64,000 bases of DNA. Source: Panicum virgatum. Its lineage: Eukaryota; Streptophyta; Magnoliopsida; Poales; Poaceae. The stretch is taken from contig NC_053143.1 in the NCBI RefSeq assembly GCF_016808335.1, positions 51,491,441-51,555,440 on the forward strand. The letters run 5' to 3'. This document shows positions 23,617 through 35,014 of the stretch, one piece after another. A model generated the notes under the pieces. The model saw only the letters and a list, made by a program, of their open reading frames with translations. It searched no databases and was not told where the DNA came from. The stretch's first letter is position 1, and every line of letters begins with the position of its first letter. The position numbers and the translations under genes are program-made.

Positions 23617-25932
23617 CTATTGATCGCACTTTGGAAAATCCACAGGCGGTGGTGGAAGCGCTGAGTCCACCGTGGGCCCATCCTCTATGATGAACACGGC
23701 AGCCATGCCAATAGACACATGCAGCTCGTAGTGGCAATGCATGTACCACACCCCTAAAAAAAAGAAGAGAACAAGCATAAGACTTCGCCTCTAAAACAAT
23801 GAGTATGCACATATACTAAAAGAAAACCATACAAGTCAAACTTTTTGACGCTCAAATTGAATTGTTGGGATTGTAAGATGGACTTTTTTGGTTCTATCTT
23901 TCCAGTTTTCTAATGTTGCTCTGAATTCTAAACCAAAAGAGTTTCAAGTTTGACACGTACTACTAGAGTGGTTGGGTGAAGAAACCATGCAATGTGCCCT
24001 GCCTACCCACCTGGATTGTCGGCGACGAACCGGACGGCTGCCCACCCAAGCCTGGGGACGAGCACCGTGTTCTTGAGCGGCGGATCCACCAGGTTGTACT
24101 TCGCCGCGTCTCTCCCGGCGTCGAAGTTGTCGTGCCCCTGCGCGAGCGCAAACATGTCGTGCCCGTGCAGGTGCATCGGGTGGTTGTCGGTGTCCATCAC
24201 CGCCGAGTTCTGGAACACGATGTCCACCACCGCGCCGTGCCGGAACCGCCGCGCCACCGCCGCCTTCTCCGTTGGCTCCAGCCACGCCTCGTTGGGCCCC
24301 CACGGGATCAGGGCGCGGTCGGTGAAGTTGAACGGCCTCGCCGGCCGGTCTGGCAGCGTGTACAGCTGGTCCAGACCGCCGGCCGTCGCCGTCGTCCCGT
24401 TATTGCGGTGGTGGTGGTGGTAGTGCGCCTCCAGCAGCGGCGTAGCGGCCGACGCGGCGGGGAGCTGGAAGGAGACGTTGTTCATGGTCTCCACGATGAC
24501 GGACTCCTTGCTCCCGCTCCTCTTGCACGACGACCGGCCTCGCCGGCAGATGGAGCCCATGCGAAGCGCGACGAAGAGGCTCTCGTCGGGGCGCGCCGGC
24601 ACCGGCGGGAGACGCGGGTGGCGCAGGCTGCGCATGTTGCCGTGGAAGTTGAAGGAGACCATGTAGTCGTGCTGGTCAGGCATCTCCGGCTCCACCGGCG
24701 GTGCTTCGCCGCCGCTGCTCGTGTACCGCACCGTCGCTCTGGAGCGGGTCTCGGGGATCTGGATGTCAGGCTTGGGCGCCTGGCCGCCGACGGCGACCAT
24801 GTAGTACCGGCCGGGCGCCGCGTCGGCGACCACCAGCGCGTCCACCGTCTCACCGGGCCCGATGGCCACGACGTCCGTGGTGAAGGGGCGGACGTAGTTG
24901 GCGTCGGCGCCGACCACCGTGAACCTGTGCCCAGCGATCTTGACGTAGTACTCGGAGTAGAGCGCGGCGTTGACTAGCCGCAGCAGGTAGGTCTTGCCGG
25001 GCTCCACGTCCAGCACCAAGCCATCTTCCACGACACCTTTAATTTCATGGTGAAGGAAGTAAATAAAGAGAAAAGGTAACTTTTTTCTCTAGAGAATAAT
25101 GTTATCACTAATTAGGAAGATCGAGATGATTACCGGAGCAGTTGTAGAGATCTCCGAGCTTGCCATTGATCGTGGTCGCGTTGGAGCTGTCGTCGTAGTA
25201 CCCATCCTCCATGTTCTTGGCCAACTGCGCGAGGTTCAGGTTCCACCACTCACCTGCCATGGCATCATCAAGGTGATCACTCACACTTGTGCTCTTGGCC
25301 GGATTCCAAATTTGCAGACAAGAACCAGTTTCGTAAAAAAAAAAGAAAACAAGAGAACCTATAACGATGGGGATCTCCTTGTCAGGCTTGGGGAACGGGT
25401 AGGCGTGCCGCGGCCGGATGACCAAGGCGCCGTGCAGGCTCGCCCGGAGGCAGGAGACGTGAGCGTGCCACCACAGGGTGCCTTCCTGCCCGCTGACGTT
25501 GAGGTGGTAGGTGAAGCTGCGGCCCGGCCGGATGGGGCACTGCGTCACCGACGGCACCCCATCCGCCCAGCAGTTGAGCCGCTGCTTCAGTCCGTGCCAA
25601 TGGATGGTGATGTTGTGGGGCGACTTGTTGACGACATGGACGGCGACGGCGTCTCCCTCGGTGACCTCGACCGCCGGCCCAGGGAGCTGGCCGTTGGCCA
25701 CGGTGACCAGCGTCTCGCTGCACAGGTGCGCCATCTTCACCTCGCTCACCTACATGTATGAATACGATTCAGTTCACGGCTGCGGCCAATTCTCTGATGA
25801 CAATCTTTCTGAAAAATTACTACCAAACATGCATGCATGTAGGCTTACAACAAAGGTGTGCTCGACGACGGCGCCGGCAGCCACCGCAGCCATGGCGACA
25901 AGGGCCGCCGCGCAGAGGATGGAGGCCGCCAT
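23617..25932 (-). CDS. Laccase (multicopper oxidase), complete
   Basis: Secreted blue copper oxidase that couples one-electron oxidation of phenolics (monolignols and flavonoids in the family) to reduction of O2 in the apoplast. Exons on the minus strand: 25849-25932, 25359-25749, 25134-25253, 24011-25036, 23617-23753. These give 585 aa, normal for the family. A signal peptide (about residues 1-21) precedes VVEHTFVV. Copper ligands: HWHG (78-81), WHAH (122-125), [11 protein letters not shown] (484-494) and HCHYELHVSIGM (546-557). The start at 25932 is preferred over the upstream in-frame ATG at 25965 because the TATA box (25981-25988) is too close for the latter to lie in the mRNA. The exon encoding HWHG is fused to the next one, unlike the laccase at 61354. 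A His-rich insert (HYHHHHRNN) precedes the C-terminal cupredoxin domain. Confidence 0.93.
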
Positions 25933-25980
25933 GGATCGGAGATGAGCTTGGATCTTGTTCCTCATGTCGCCGCAGCCGCC

Positions 25981-25988
25981 TATATATA
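25981..25988 (-). promoter_or_regulatory. TATA box of the laccase gene
   Basis: TATATATA on the minus strand. A start site about 30 nt downstream falls near 25956, between the two candidate ATGs, which favours the start at 25932. Confidence 0.65.
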
Positions 25989-26307
25989 CGATCAGACCTG
26001 CGGTAATAAGTTAGTTGATCTGATGATGCTAGCTGGGCGGCCGGGGATACAGTACACCTGAACTGCGCGGGCGTCTGCAATGGTTGACCCGATCGACGAC
26101 AAAATTATATTGGAGACGAAAGGGATCGGACGGTGGCGGCCGATCAACGCTTCGGATACATCACAGGAAATCTCGTTTGGACTAACCAGGGGTTATTAGC
26201 CGCTGCATTGTCTTTTGCAAAAATATTCCAAAAATTGCATTGTCTTTTGTGGTGAGTCAAAGTTAGTATTTTTTTTGGAATAAATTTTGAACTCTATAGT
26301 TATATTT

Positions 26308-26380
26308 ATTTTGAGACGGAGAGAGTAGTTTGCAATGTAAGCCTATTTTGAGACGGAGAGAGTAGTTTGCAATGTAAGCC
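26308..26380. repeat. Tandem duplication, unit about 36 bp
   Basis: Two consecutive near-identical copies of a unit beginning ATTTTGAGACGGAGAGAGTA, upstream of the laccase gene. This resembles the tail of a grass MITE (TTTGGGACGGAGRGAGTA). No further ends were identified. Confidence 0.75.
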
Positions 26381-26659
26381 GGTGACTAAAGAGGGAGGTT
26401 TGGCCCCATGGGGACGACAAAGCCCAACTCCAAGTTGTAAGCTTTTCTGGGCCTAATTTTAGTTCCCCTTTCTCATCGTGCGAGTTGCCAGTCACAGTGT
26501 ATCACACATCGGTCTAACTGAATAAGTATCGTCACAGTGTGCTAAACCCAGTCATATACTACTGCCTAATTCTTCTTATGCCTCTCTCTCAGGTAAAATC
26601 ATGAGGCTCGCAAATGCTTAGTGCTATATGGAAATTAAAACGCAAAACATGCGTGAGGG

Positions 26660-26935
26660 CCCAATGAGTGTTATTGGCAGAGCTGCAGTGCTCCTCAGCA
26701 TTCGGGACACTGCATTTTTGTTTACAAGAAGCCAGCAGGGGTCGTAGGGTGACCGCAGCATGACCAAGCTGTCCCATGAAAAGTGTTGACACAAATCTAA
26801 AATCAACACACGAACACACTTAAACGTGAGCCAGCAGGGACGTAGGGTGACCGCAGCGTGACCAAGTTGTCCCATGAAAAGCAGGGGCGTAGGGTGACCG
26901 CAGCATGACCAAACTGTCCTATGAAAAGTGTTGAT
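26660..26935. repeat. Short tandem-repeat cluster
   Basis: Three copies of a unit of about 50 bp containing CGTAGGGTGACCGCAGC.TGACCAA..TGTCC.ATGAAAAG, at about 26730, 26832 and 26884. A linker with CAACACACGAAC follows the first and third copies. No gene lies within. Confidence 0.75.
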
Positions 26936-27800
26936 GCAAATCTAGAGCCAACACACGAACTCTCTCAAACGTGCGGCGCGTGGAGAAGCTCGCTGCAGCG
27001 CCTCCTGTGCAGACCGGTCAGACTGGTTGTCACCGGACATACCGGTGATGAACCAACGAACGTTGCCCGGAAGGATCCGTCGGGACGGCGCACGCAGGGT
27101 TATTCTAGAGTCGGCATGCCATCCAGAACACCCTCAATCGATGTAGAAACAAAGGAGGAACAACAAATAATATATTGAAAAAGATAGGACAAAAGCGAAA
27201 AGATAAAATCTGTATTTTTTGGTCGAGTAGATACCCTCAATCGGCCGTGGCCCTTTATATTTATAAGGTGGGGAGGTCTTGCCCCGCAAAGAATCATTTT
27301 ACAGATCTAAATCTATGACAAACTCTAGTTATACTCGAACTTATGCAGACCGGTCAGACCAACCTATCAGACCGGTCGGTCGTGTCAGACCCGCTACAGA
27401 TGTCTCAACCGGTCAGACCGCTTCGAGGCACCGATCAGACCGGTCTCTCCATGTCATTGCCAATTTTGATCGTTAAAAAAAAGATTAGCAGAAAATAATT
27501 TCGAATGAAAGGACATTGAGGATATAGCATGGAGGCCTGTACTTGCCTTGTGTCTGCTCGATCGGCATGGCGACCTGGAGGCGTCAATGTGTATTTTTAA
27601 ATATTTTTTAAACGTTGCAAGTTTTATAAAGTCATAAGGAGTTTAAAAAAGTTTTGGAAAACCAAAAGACTTGGTGAAAAAATGTTATGAAAAAAGGATT
27701 AAAATTCATTCAGATTTTTAAAATGGCACGCATAAAAACAGGTTTATATTCCTCGCAAAAAAAACAGGTTTATATTCCTCGCAAAAAAAAAGGTTTATAA
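26936..27800. other. Possible LTR fragment rich in ACCGGTCAGACC words; no gene
   Basis: AGACCGGTCAGACC-like words recur at about 27011-27030 and 27345-27450. Minus-strand TATAAATATAAAGGGCC near 27260 could be an LTR promoter. No paired ends were identified, and 27480-27800 is low-complexity AT-rich sequence. Confidence 0.35.
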
Positions 27801-27805
27801 AAAAA
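27799..27805 (-). terminator. Pol III terminator of the tRNA gene
   Basis: Seven T residues on the minus strand, beginning 9 nt beyond the tRNA 3' end. Confidence 0.8.
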
Positions 27806-27814
27806 GAATGAAAT

Positions 27815-27897
27815 GCTGGCTGTGGGGTTCGAACCCACGCGCACTTATTGTGCAGAAGATCTTAAGTCTTCCCCCTTAACCACTCGGGCAAACCAGC
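27815..27897 (-). tRNA. tRNA-Leu (anticodon TAA)
   Basis: The 83-nt minus-strand sequence folds as a class II tRNA. The acceptor arms are GCTGGTT and AGCCAGC. The A box is TGCCCGAGTGG, the anticodon loop is CTTAAGA (anticodon at 27862-27864), the long variable arm is TGCACAATAAGTGCG, and the B box is GGTTCGAACCC. There is no intron, unlike chloroplast trnL-UAA, so this is a nuclear gene. A T-run terminator follows. Confidence 0.94.
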
Positions 27898-28230
27898 AGC
27901 GTTGAATTTGGATCTCCAAACAAAATTAACAACTGAATAATTCCCCGTACGCAAGTTATTACTACGTTGCATTCCAGCCGCACATGTTTACCTATATTCC
28001 ATTCGTGCCCTCACCGAGTCTTCCGACCAGCCCAGATGGGGGTTTTCCGCATACCTTGAGGACGAAACCACAAAGTACGTTACCGCGCGCGCACGCCTCC
28101 CGCGCGACTCTTCCACTCCGCCCCCTCCAACTCCTCGAAATCTCACTCCACGCCCGCGCCCACCGCTTCCCATTCCTCCCCCCCCCCCTGATCCACCACG
28201 GCCACCACCCCTCGTCTCCGGCCGCCGACG

Positions 28231-31200
28231 ATGCGGGGCGCCGACCTCATCAACGCGGCGCTCCCCGACGAGCTCCTCGACGACGTGATCCGCCGCGTCG
28301 GCGCGGGGCCCGGCGGCGGCAAGCGCGACCTCGACGCCTGCGCCCTCGTCTGCCGCCGCTGGCGCCGCCTCGAGCGCGCCTCCCGCCGCACCGCGCGCCT
28401 CGCGGCGTCCGGAGAGCGCGCCGACGAGGTGCTCCGCCTCGTCGCCGAGCGCTTCCCGGCGCTCGCCGACGTGTCGGTGGACGAGCGCCTCACCGCCGCG
28501 GGCGCCGGCGGCGCCGCGCCCCGGCCGCGCCGGGCACGCCCGGTCAGTTCCTCCCTCCCCCCACTGGATCCTCCTGGCTGCCGGCTCGCCGCTGGTGCTG
28601 CCGCGCGCGGGGCGTGAGAAATGTCGCGTCTTTCCGGCGATGACGTAGTGATATGGATCGGGATCCTTAGGAACCTCTGAATTTTGAGCTGTTGCTGCGT
28701 CATATTTGAGAGAAACTTGGCGAGTGTAGTGGATTTTGCCAGAAATTGGCACCATTTCCCCAAATATCGTAGTATTTCTTTCGATGACTTCGGATCTTCA
28801 ATGATTCGGCAGGGGAATTTTCTAGTGTAAGAGTAATGCACTTTGTCGGTCTCTGTTCACTAACTAGCTTGAATGCACCTTGGGTGTTGGAAAAATTGCC
28901 AATAATTCTACAGTAAAAACGACTTTGCTGCTGAAGATAGGGACATACTACCTTAATTTACTGGCCTTGTTTTTAGTACAATTATTTTTTCTTCTTCGAA
29001 AGGTGTCCAATTTTTAGAATTTTAATAGTCTTTGTCAAAGCTATTCAAGTTCCTTGTTATGATACGTTCAGTACTTGTCTTGAATGCAGGTGCATAGTAC
29101 AAGCCCATTTCGGCGCCGGAGGAGACTGCCCCTCGCATCAAATGCTATTCATATAGCCCGATTCCCTTTGGACCAGCCAGCCGTTGATGATGGATCAGAG
29201 CGCAGCTGTTTGACTGATGTTGGTTTGACGCATCTCGCAAGGGGTTGCAGAGGGCTTGAGAAATTAAGTTTAATATGGTGTTCTGCCATATCCTCAACAG
29301 GATTGGTGAGCATAGCGGAGAACTGCAAGAATTTGACTTCTTTGGATCTTCAGGTAATTCAGTATTATCTATTCTACAGCTTCTGCTGTGTCAGGAAGTT
29401 CAGGTCCTTTTTTTTTTGTTTATTCTAGGGACAACAAAAGTAATTACTATGAATGAAGGATTAATATCTACAATATCTATTGTAGTGTGTCCATGTAATA
29501 TGGTATATGATGGACCATTATCTTGAAACATTTGATTGGAGACTTTGTTCCTGGTGACATGGCGATTATTGTTTTTCTTTATTTATTATTTAAATCAAAA
29601 GAGTTATTTGCATGACAGCATTTGCAGTCTGCTATGAAAGGTCCTTTTGTCTAGTTCCATCCACAATTTGCTATTCATCTCAAATCTTAATCCGTATAAT
29701 TCTTCTTAAGTAGACCTATAATATATTTTAGATGAAACTTGAGGAAAACTTTAACTGCAGGCTTGCTATATTGGAGATCCAGGACTCATTGCTATTGGGG
29801 AAGGATGCAAGCTACTTAAGAATTTAAACATGCGATTTGTTGAAGGCACCACAGATGAAGGCTTGATTGGATTAGTAAAGAGCTGTGGGCAATCGTTGGT
29901 CTCTCTTTCTGTTGCAACTTGTATTTGGTTGACTGATGCATCGTTGCGTGCTGTTGGATCCCATTGCCCTAACCTAAAAATCCTGTCAGTGGACTCAGAT
30001 CGTATTCAAGATGATGGAGTAATATCTGTTGCTAAAGGTTGCCGACAGTTAAAAACGTTAAAGCTACAATGTATTGGTGCTGGGGATGAGGCCCTAGATG
30101 CTGTTGGCTTATTTTGTTCGCTTTTAGAAAGCTTGTCACTCAACAACTTTGAACGATTTACAGACAGGTAGTCAATTTTAGTTGCACTCTCAAATCTAAT
30201 GTTATGATTTATAGATGCCTGAAGTCCTTTTTTCGTTTTTTCTGTATCAACTTTTACTGAGCTCTATATGCTATGGTACAGAAATTCGTATATATAGTTT
30301 CTCATCTTGATGTATATCACATTTAAGCTTGGCTTATCCTACTAAATGAATTAATAGGTTTACTTAATATTTGAAAGTATGCAAAACCAGTTTTACTAGG
30401 GCTAGTAGCAAACCTCAAGGATAACTACACAAGAGCCAACAAGGCTACAAAACACACACACACCAGAATTACAAGATGAGTGAGACCAAGACAATGTGAA
30501 CCATGGTAGTAGAACTGATCTAAAGCAACTAGGATGTTAGGTATCCCTAGTTAATGCTTCTCATTTAATCAAGTACTCTGCAGCTGGAGGTGTTGATGAT
30601 GCATTAAAACTTCTTTCTTGTACCTTGTGCTTCAACTAATTTCTGGGTTCTCTGAATGATTTGCTGACCAACTTTTTCAATTGTAGGAGTCTTTCTTCCA
30701 TTGCGAAAGGGTGCAAGAATCTAACAGATCTTGTTCTCAATGACTGCCAGTTACTAACTGACAGCAGCCTTGAATATGTAGCTCGTAGCTGCAAAAAGTT
30801 AGCACGGTTGAAGATCAATGGTTGCCAGAACATGGAAACTGCTGCACTGGAGCACATTGGGCGATGGTGTCCGTAAGTTCCTTGGTGATAATTCGATATA
30901 TTGAAATAATGAAATTTCCTTACTTCAGTTTTCTGGAACAGTTATTCTATATTAATATATTTGCTTTAGTTGAAGTAGGTGGTCTGCAATTGCCTTGGTG
31001 ATAACTTGATATATTGGAATTTCCTTACTTTACTTAACACTCAATAGGCATTCATTCTCTGATTCTCCTATTCTGGAACAGTTCCTCCTATATTAACAGG
31101 ATGTGCTGTAGTTAAAGTAAGTGGAACTGTATTTTGGGAAGAAGGGACGGACTAAACAAATATGTTAAAAGAATGAATCCCCACAGTTTGGCTTCCTATC

Positions 31201-33679
31201 AAGTTTAAAACTACACAAGCTATCATACATTTTTGAATGTGAGTGAAAATGTAATTGTTGTGCTTCTACAGTTCTTTCATTTGTTTAGCTTCATTTTTTT
31301 CATCAATGTTGAAATTTTTTGTTGCAATAATGATATATGATTGATTCAAAGTCCAACGCAAACAGGGGCCTTTTGGAGCTCTCTCTAATTTTTTGCCCAA
31401 GAATCCAAGATACTGCATTTCTGGAGATTGGTAGAGGCTGCTCCCTTCTCAGGAGTCTTTATTTGGTTGACTGTTCAAGAATAAGTGACAATGCCTTGTG
31501 CCACATAGCTCAAGGCTGTAAGAACTTAACAGAACTTTCTATTCGGCGTGGTTATGAGGTACTTTTCCAAGCTTGCAATGAATGATGCAAGCTCAGAAAA
31601 CATGGTGATAAATATCAATATTTTCACTACATTCTATGTTTGGTTCTGTTCAGTTTGGAATTATAAATGATTTTGTGTTCGTATTCTTATAGTTTATGCA
31701 TTTGGTATGCAGATAGGAGACAAAACATTGATATCTGTTGCCGAGAATTGTAAATCTCTTAGAGAGTTAACACTCCAATTTTGTGAGAGGTAAATATAAT
31801 CATGAATTTATGATGTGCCATATCATGTCACATTTATTAGGCATTCCCATGTTGTCCACTTTATTTTAGTTTTGAATATTCAACTCCCTTTTCAGGGTAT
31901 CTGATGCAGGGCTGTCTGCAATCGCGGAAAACTGCTCTCTGCACAAGTTAAACTTGTGTGGGTGCGCGCTAATTACTGATAGTGGGCTGACTGCAATTGC
32001 CAGAGGATGCCCTGATTTAGTCTTCCTGGATATAAGTGTTCTCCGGGTATGTGTTTTATCTATGTCACTGCGTTCCTTATTTGAAAATTATCCAAACTTT
32101 GTGTAAAAAGAAATAATGCTCCTTCACCTTACTCTGAGTAAGCTGTCTATGCGCAACCAAATAAGCTCTTTGGATTTCAAATTAGAAAGCTACCTCCATT
32201 TTGCCCCAAAGAATACTTGAAGCACATTTCACTGTACTAGACCTGGCACAACCCACAAGTTTGCTCTGGTATACAGTAAACCACAAATATAGAATTTGAA
32301 TAGTTACCTTTATATCTATAAGGGATCCATAATGAATATAAAGATTACGGAAACACAAAAGGATTTTTGTCCCTGTAAAATACAAGAAATATAGCAGCTA
32401 TGCCAATAAAAAGTTTGTCAAGAAATGATTTCTTCTGCATGTTAGATAATTACCCTTGCTCTTGCTTGTCATCAATGTTTGTACAGTAGTGGGAGCTCCT
32501 GCTCCTGTGTTTTGCCATGCCTGGTCCTTTGACTTGGGCGGCAGATGGCTGTAGCAAATAATAGTGGCTGCAAGTTACTATATGGCAGCAGTGACTAGTA
32601 ATAGTAGATAGCTGTAGCAAGAGGAGGTAGGGGCTACAATGTACTATAGAGCCATACCTTGTAAATTCTCACCTTGACCGTTTGTCTATAAAGAGGAGAG
32701 CAGCTGCAGCTCACGAGATAAAGCAGCTCCACTTTGTGTGCTCTTCCTGAGTCCTTCCTAGTGGCTGCAAGTTACTATATGGCAGCAGTGACTAGTAATA
32801 GTAGATAGCTGTAGCAAGAGGAGGTAGGGGCTACAATGTACTATAGAGCCATACCTTGTAAATTCTCACCTTGACCGTTTGTCTATAAAGAGGAGAGCAG
32901 CTGCAGCTCACGAGATAAAGCAGCTCCACTTTGTGTGCTCTTCCTGAGTCCTTCCTCTCATCTTCTTCCTCCACCTGCAAGCAAGAGGGTGTTGTGTGTG
33001 TGTGAGGGAGTGCCAACACTGCATCACCCAACAAGCACATCTTGCCTTGGACTAGTTGCTTTCATGCAAAGGATCAGCAGTGTCATCAGTGTCTAGGTGT
33101 TTAAAACTTGTAGCTTCTAACTGAACCCATTCATTTTGAAAGAACATGTTTACCTCATGATACATTCCCCTTAAATTTTTCTTGAATTATCTCAATTCTT
33201 AAGTTTCTTTGATAGACAGTTCTTTGTTAACCAACCACAGTTAGCGAAATAGGATACATACTTTGTTTGCCCTGATATAGCAACGTGTTCATAAACAGTT
33301 CTATGTTCATACATTTAGCAACATGAGCATCCTTATTCCATCCTCTTGTCTGATAGACTCGTTGTCTTGCTTCAACATGCAGGTCATAGGTGACATAGCA
33401 CTTGCCGAGATAGGCGAAGGCTGCCCCAAGCTCAAAGAAATCGCGCTCTCCCACTGCCCTGAGGTGACTGACGTCGGTCTGGGCCATCTAGTCAGAGGGT
33501 GCCAGCAGGTGGAGTCATGCCAGATGGTCTACTGCCGGCATATCACCAGCGCCGGTGTGGCGACCATCATCTCGTGCTGCTCCAGGCTGAAGAAGCTCCT
33601 TGTCGAGGAGTGGAAGGTGAGCGAGAGGTCCCGGCGGAGAGCAGGACCCGTCTTATCCTTCCTCTCTACCGGGCTTTAA
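28231..33679 (+). CDS. F-box/LRR-repeat protein, FBL4-like
   Basis: Predicted substrate adaptor of an SCF ubiquitin ligase: the F-box binds SKP1 and the leucine-rich repeats bind the target. Exons: 28231-28542, 29090-29353, 29761-30167, 30687-30872, 31366-31558, 31713-31789, 31896-32046, 33383-33679. They total 1887 nt and encode 628 aa, with all phases consistent. The N-terminal F-box (about 10-50) includes LPDELLDDVIRRV and ACALVCRRWRRLE. After an Arg-rich linker comes a long array of cysteine-containing LRRs, e.g. LTDVGLTHLARGCRGLEKLS, LTDASLRAVGSHCPNLKILS, ISDNALCHIAQGCKNLTELS and VTDVGLGHLVRGC. This matches the plant FBL4 (At4g15475-type) group. Exon 1 is extremely GC-rich, a common grass 5' gradient. 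Intron 7 contains a 197-bp tandem duplication. The substrate is unknown. Confidence 0.92.
32563..32956 (+). repeat. 197-bp perfect or near-perfect tandem duplication in FBL4 intron 7
   Basis: Copies 32563-32759 and 32760-32956, each starting AGTGGCTGCAAGTTACTATA and ending GAGTCCTTCCT, appear identical by eye. Each contains TGTCTATAAAGAGGAGAG, a TATA-like site, so the unit may be part of a small LTR element. Confidence 0.88.
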
Positions 33680-34256
33680 GTTCAGAATGGTAATAATCAA
33701 ATAAATCTGTGTGCAGTATCAACACCCTACCCAAAAAAGTTTTAATTGTGTTGTGTTGCTCAAAAAGTGTTGTTGTATGAACTATTTATGACCTATTTAC
33801 TTCCAAGTGTTGCACAGAATAAAATGTTGTACCGACTATTTACCCAAAAGTGATTACTCAGATGATAAAATCAGATGAATAAACAAACTGGTATAGCCTC
33901 CATTGTACACTGATAGTTAAATGGAAGTTTTGAAGCGTTGATGTGATTTTTTTTACAATGCCAAGTGCTTTTCACCAGAGGGGCTACTTGCCAACTTTCC
34001 TTATTCCAGTGGCCGACGAGATACCTTCCTGCTTTGCATCGCTTCGGCATGTGATTATTCCAAACGGATTGCCGTCTGCAGAATCTGGAATCGCCTGCTG
34101 TCTTTCGTCTCCCAAAGACTTGTTCGTCAGGTAACATCAGGCGTCTCTTGCAGCTGCAAGGAACGCATGGATTCTTTGGTGCTCGCTGCCTGCTTCGTCC
34201 CCACGCTGTCGGCTACTTTGTTGCTCCTTATCCGAATGCATCCATGTCGAGATATC

Positions 34257-34262
34257 TATAAA
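34257..34262 (+). promoter_or_regulatory. TATA box of the 228-aa protein gene
   Basis: TATAAA, about 70 nt before the ATG at 34328. A start site near 34287 excludes the upstream in-frame ATG at 34271. Confidence 0.6.
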
Positions 34263-34327
34263 GTGTACGTGTGCGTCCTCCATCTTGGCATCAAGAATCA
34301 TCAGGTGGTAGACCACAAGCAGCAGCA

Positions 34328-35014
34328 ATGGAGAAAGGCGGCGGCGGCAGCGAGCCGGCGACGAGCGCGGCCGGTGGCATGTGTGACCGGTTCCTGACGT
34401 TCCTGGCCAAGAACCTGACGATGAGCAGGGCGAAGAGCATCGCCGACGGCCCTAAGAACGGCGACGGCGGCAGCGGCCACCGTCAGACGGAGGGGGGAGA
34501 AGAGGAAGGTGAGGAGGAAGACGAGTTCGCCATCCCGATCGAGAGGGCCGAGTTCGACTGCGAGTTCGGCGGCCATGGCGACGGCAGCGCCGCGACCGTC
34601 CTGGAAGAGACCGCCGTGGCAACGACGACGACGGCAAGGGACGTTCCTGCTGAGCAGAGGGCGGGAGCCGCGGCCGACGACGGTGGTCCGGTGGCAGCAC
34701 CGCCGGCGGTGGCGGTGGAGGAGGAGGCCACGAAGGTGAGGAAGACGGTGACGATCAAGGAGGACCGGCCCGAGCAGGAGGCGGCGACGCTGGAGCGGAA
34801 GAGGTCGTCGCTGTTCAAGAAGCGGCAGGTGTCGTCGGCGGGCGCGGTAGGAGGAGACGAGCAGCGGGCGCCGCCGAGGCGGAGCGGGCTCCGGCCGCGG
34901 ATGCCGCCGGTGCTGCGGGTGCCGTCCAACATCAACGAGCGCTCCTCCACCTTCATCGAGGAGCGCAGGAGGAGCTTCGGCGGCCGCGGCAGCAAGCCGG
35001 CGCTGGACAAGTGA
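34328..35014 (+). CDS. Uncharacterised intronless protein, 228 aa
   Basis: I do not recognise a named domain. The start is MEKGGGGSEPAT. It is followed by a hydrophobic/basic segment MCDRFLTFLAKNLTMSRAKS (about 19-38), an acidic tract EEEGEEEDEF that leads into AIPIERAEFDCEFGG (about 57-85), and a long Ala-rich disordered stretch. The basic C-terminal half contains KVRKTVTIKED, ERKRSSLFKKRQ, RSGLRPRMPPVLRVPSNINE and RSSTFIEERRRSFGGRG, so it has several RxxS-type possible phosphorylation sites. There is no signal peptide or clear membrane helix. High GC and a TATA box at a plausible distance support a real single-exon gene. It probably has relatives in other grasses; its function is unknown. 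Confidence 0.7.
   Translation: MEKGGGGSEPATSAAGGMCDRFLTFLAKNLTMSRAKSIADGPKNGDGGSGHRQTEGGEEEGEEEDEFAIPIERAEFDCEFGGHGDGSAATVLEETAVATTTTARDVPAEQRAGAAADDGGPVAAPPAVAVEEEATKVRKTVTIKEDRPEQEAATLERKRSSLFKKRQVSSAGAVGGDEQRAPPRRSGLRPRMPPVLRVPSNINERSSTFIEERRRSFGGRGSKPALDK

Noticed and set aside
23976..24977. 333-codon open frame on the + strand
   Set aside because: Antisense shadow of laccase exon 4.
25933..25965. Upstream ATG of the first laccase
   Set aside because: It lies about 20 bp from the TATA box, probably before the transcription start; the downstream ATG gives a normal signal peptide.
27815..27897. Chloroplast origin of the tRNA-Leu(TAA)
   Set aside because: The chloroplast gene has a group I intron; this one is intronless and has Pol III boxes and a T-run.
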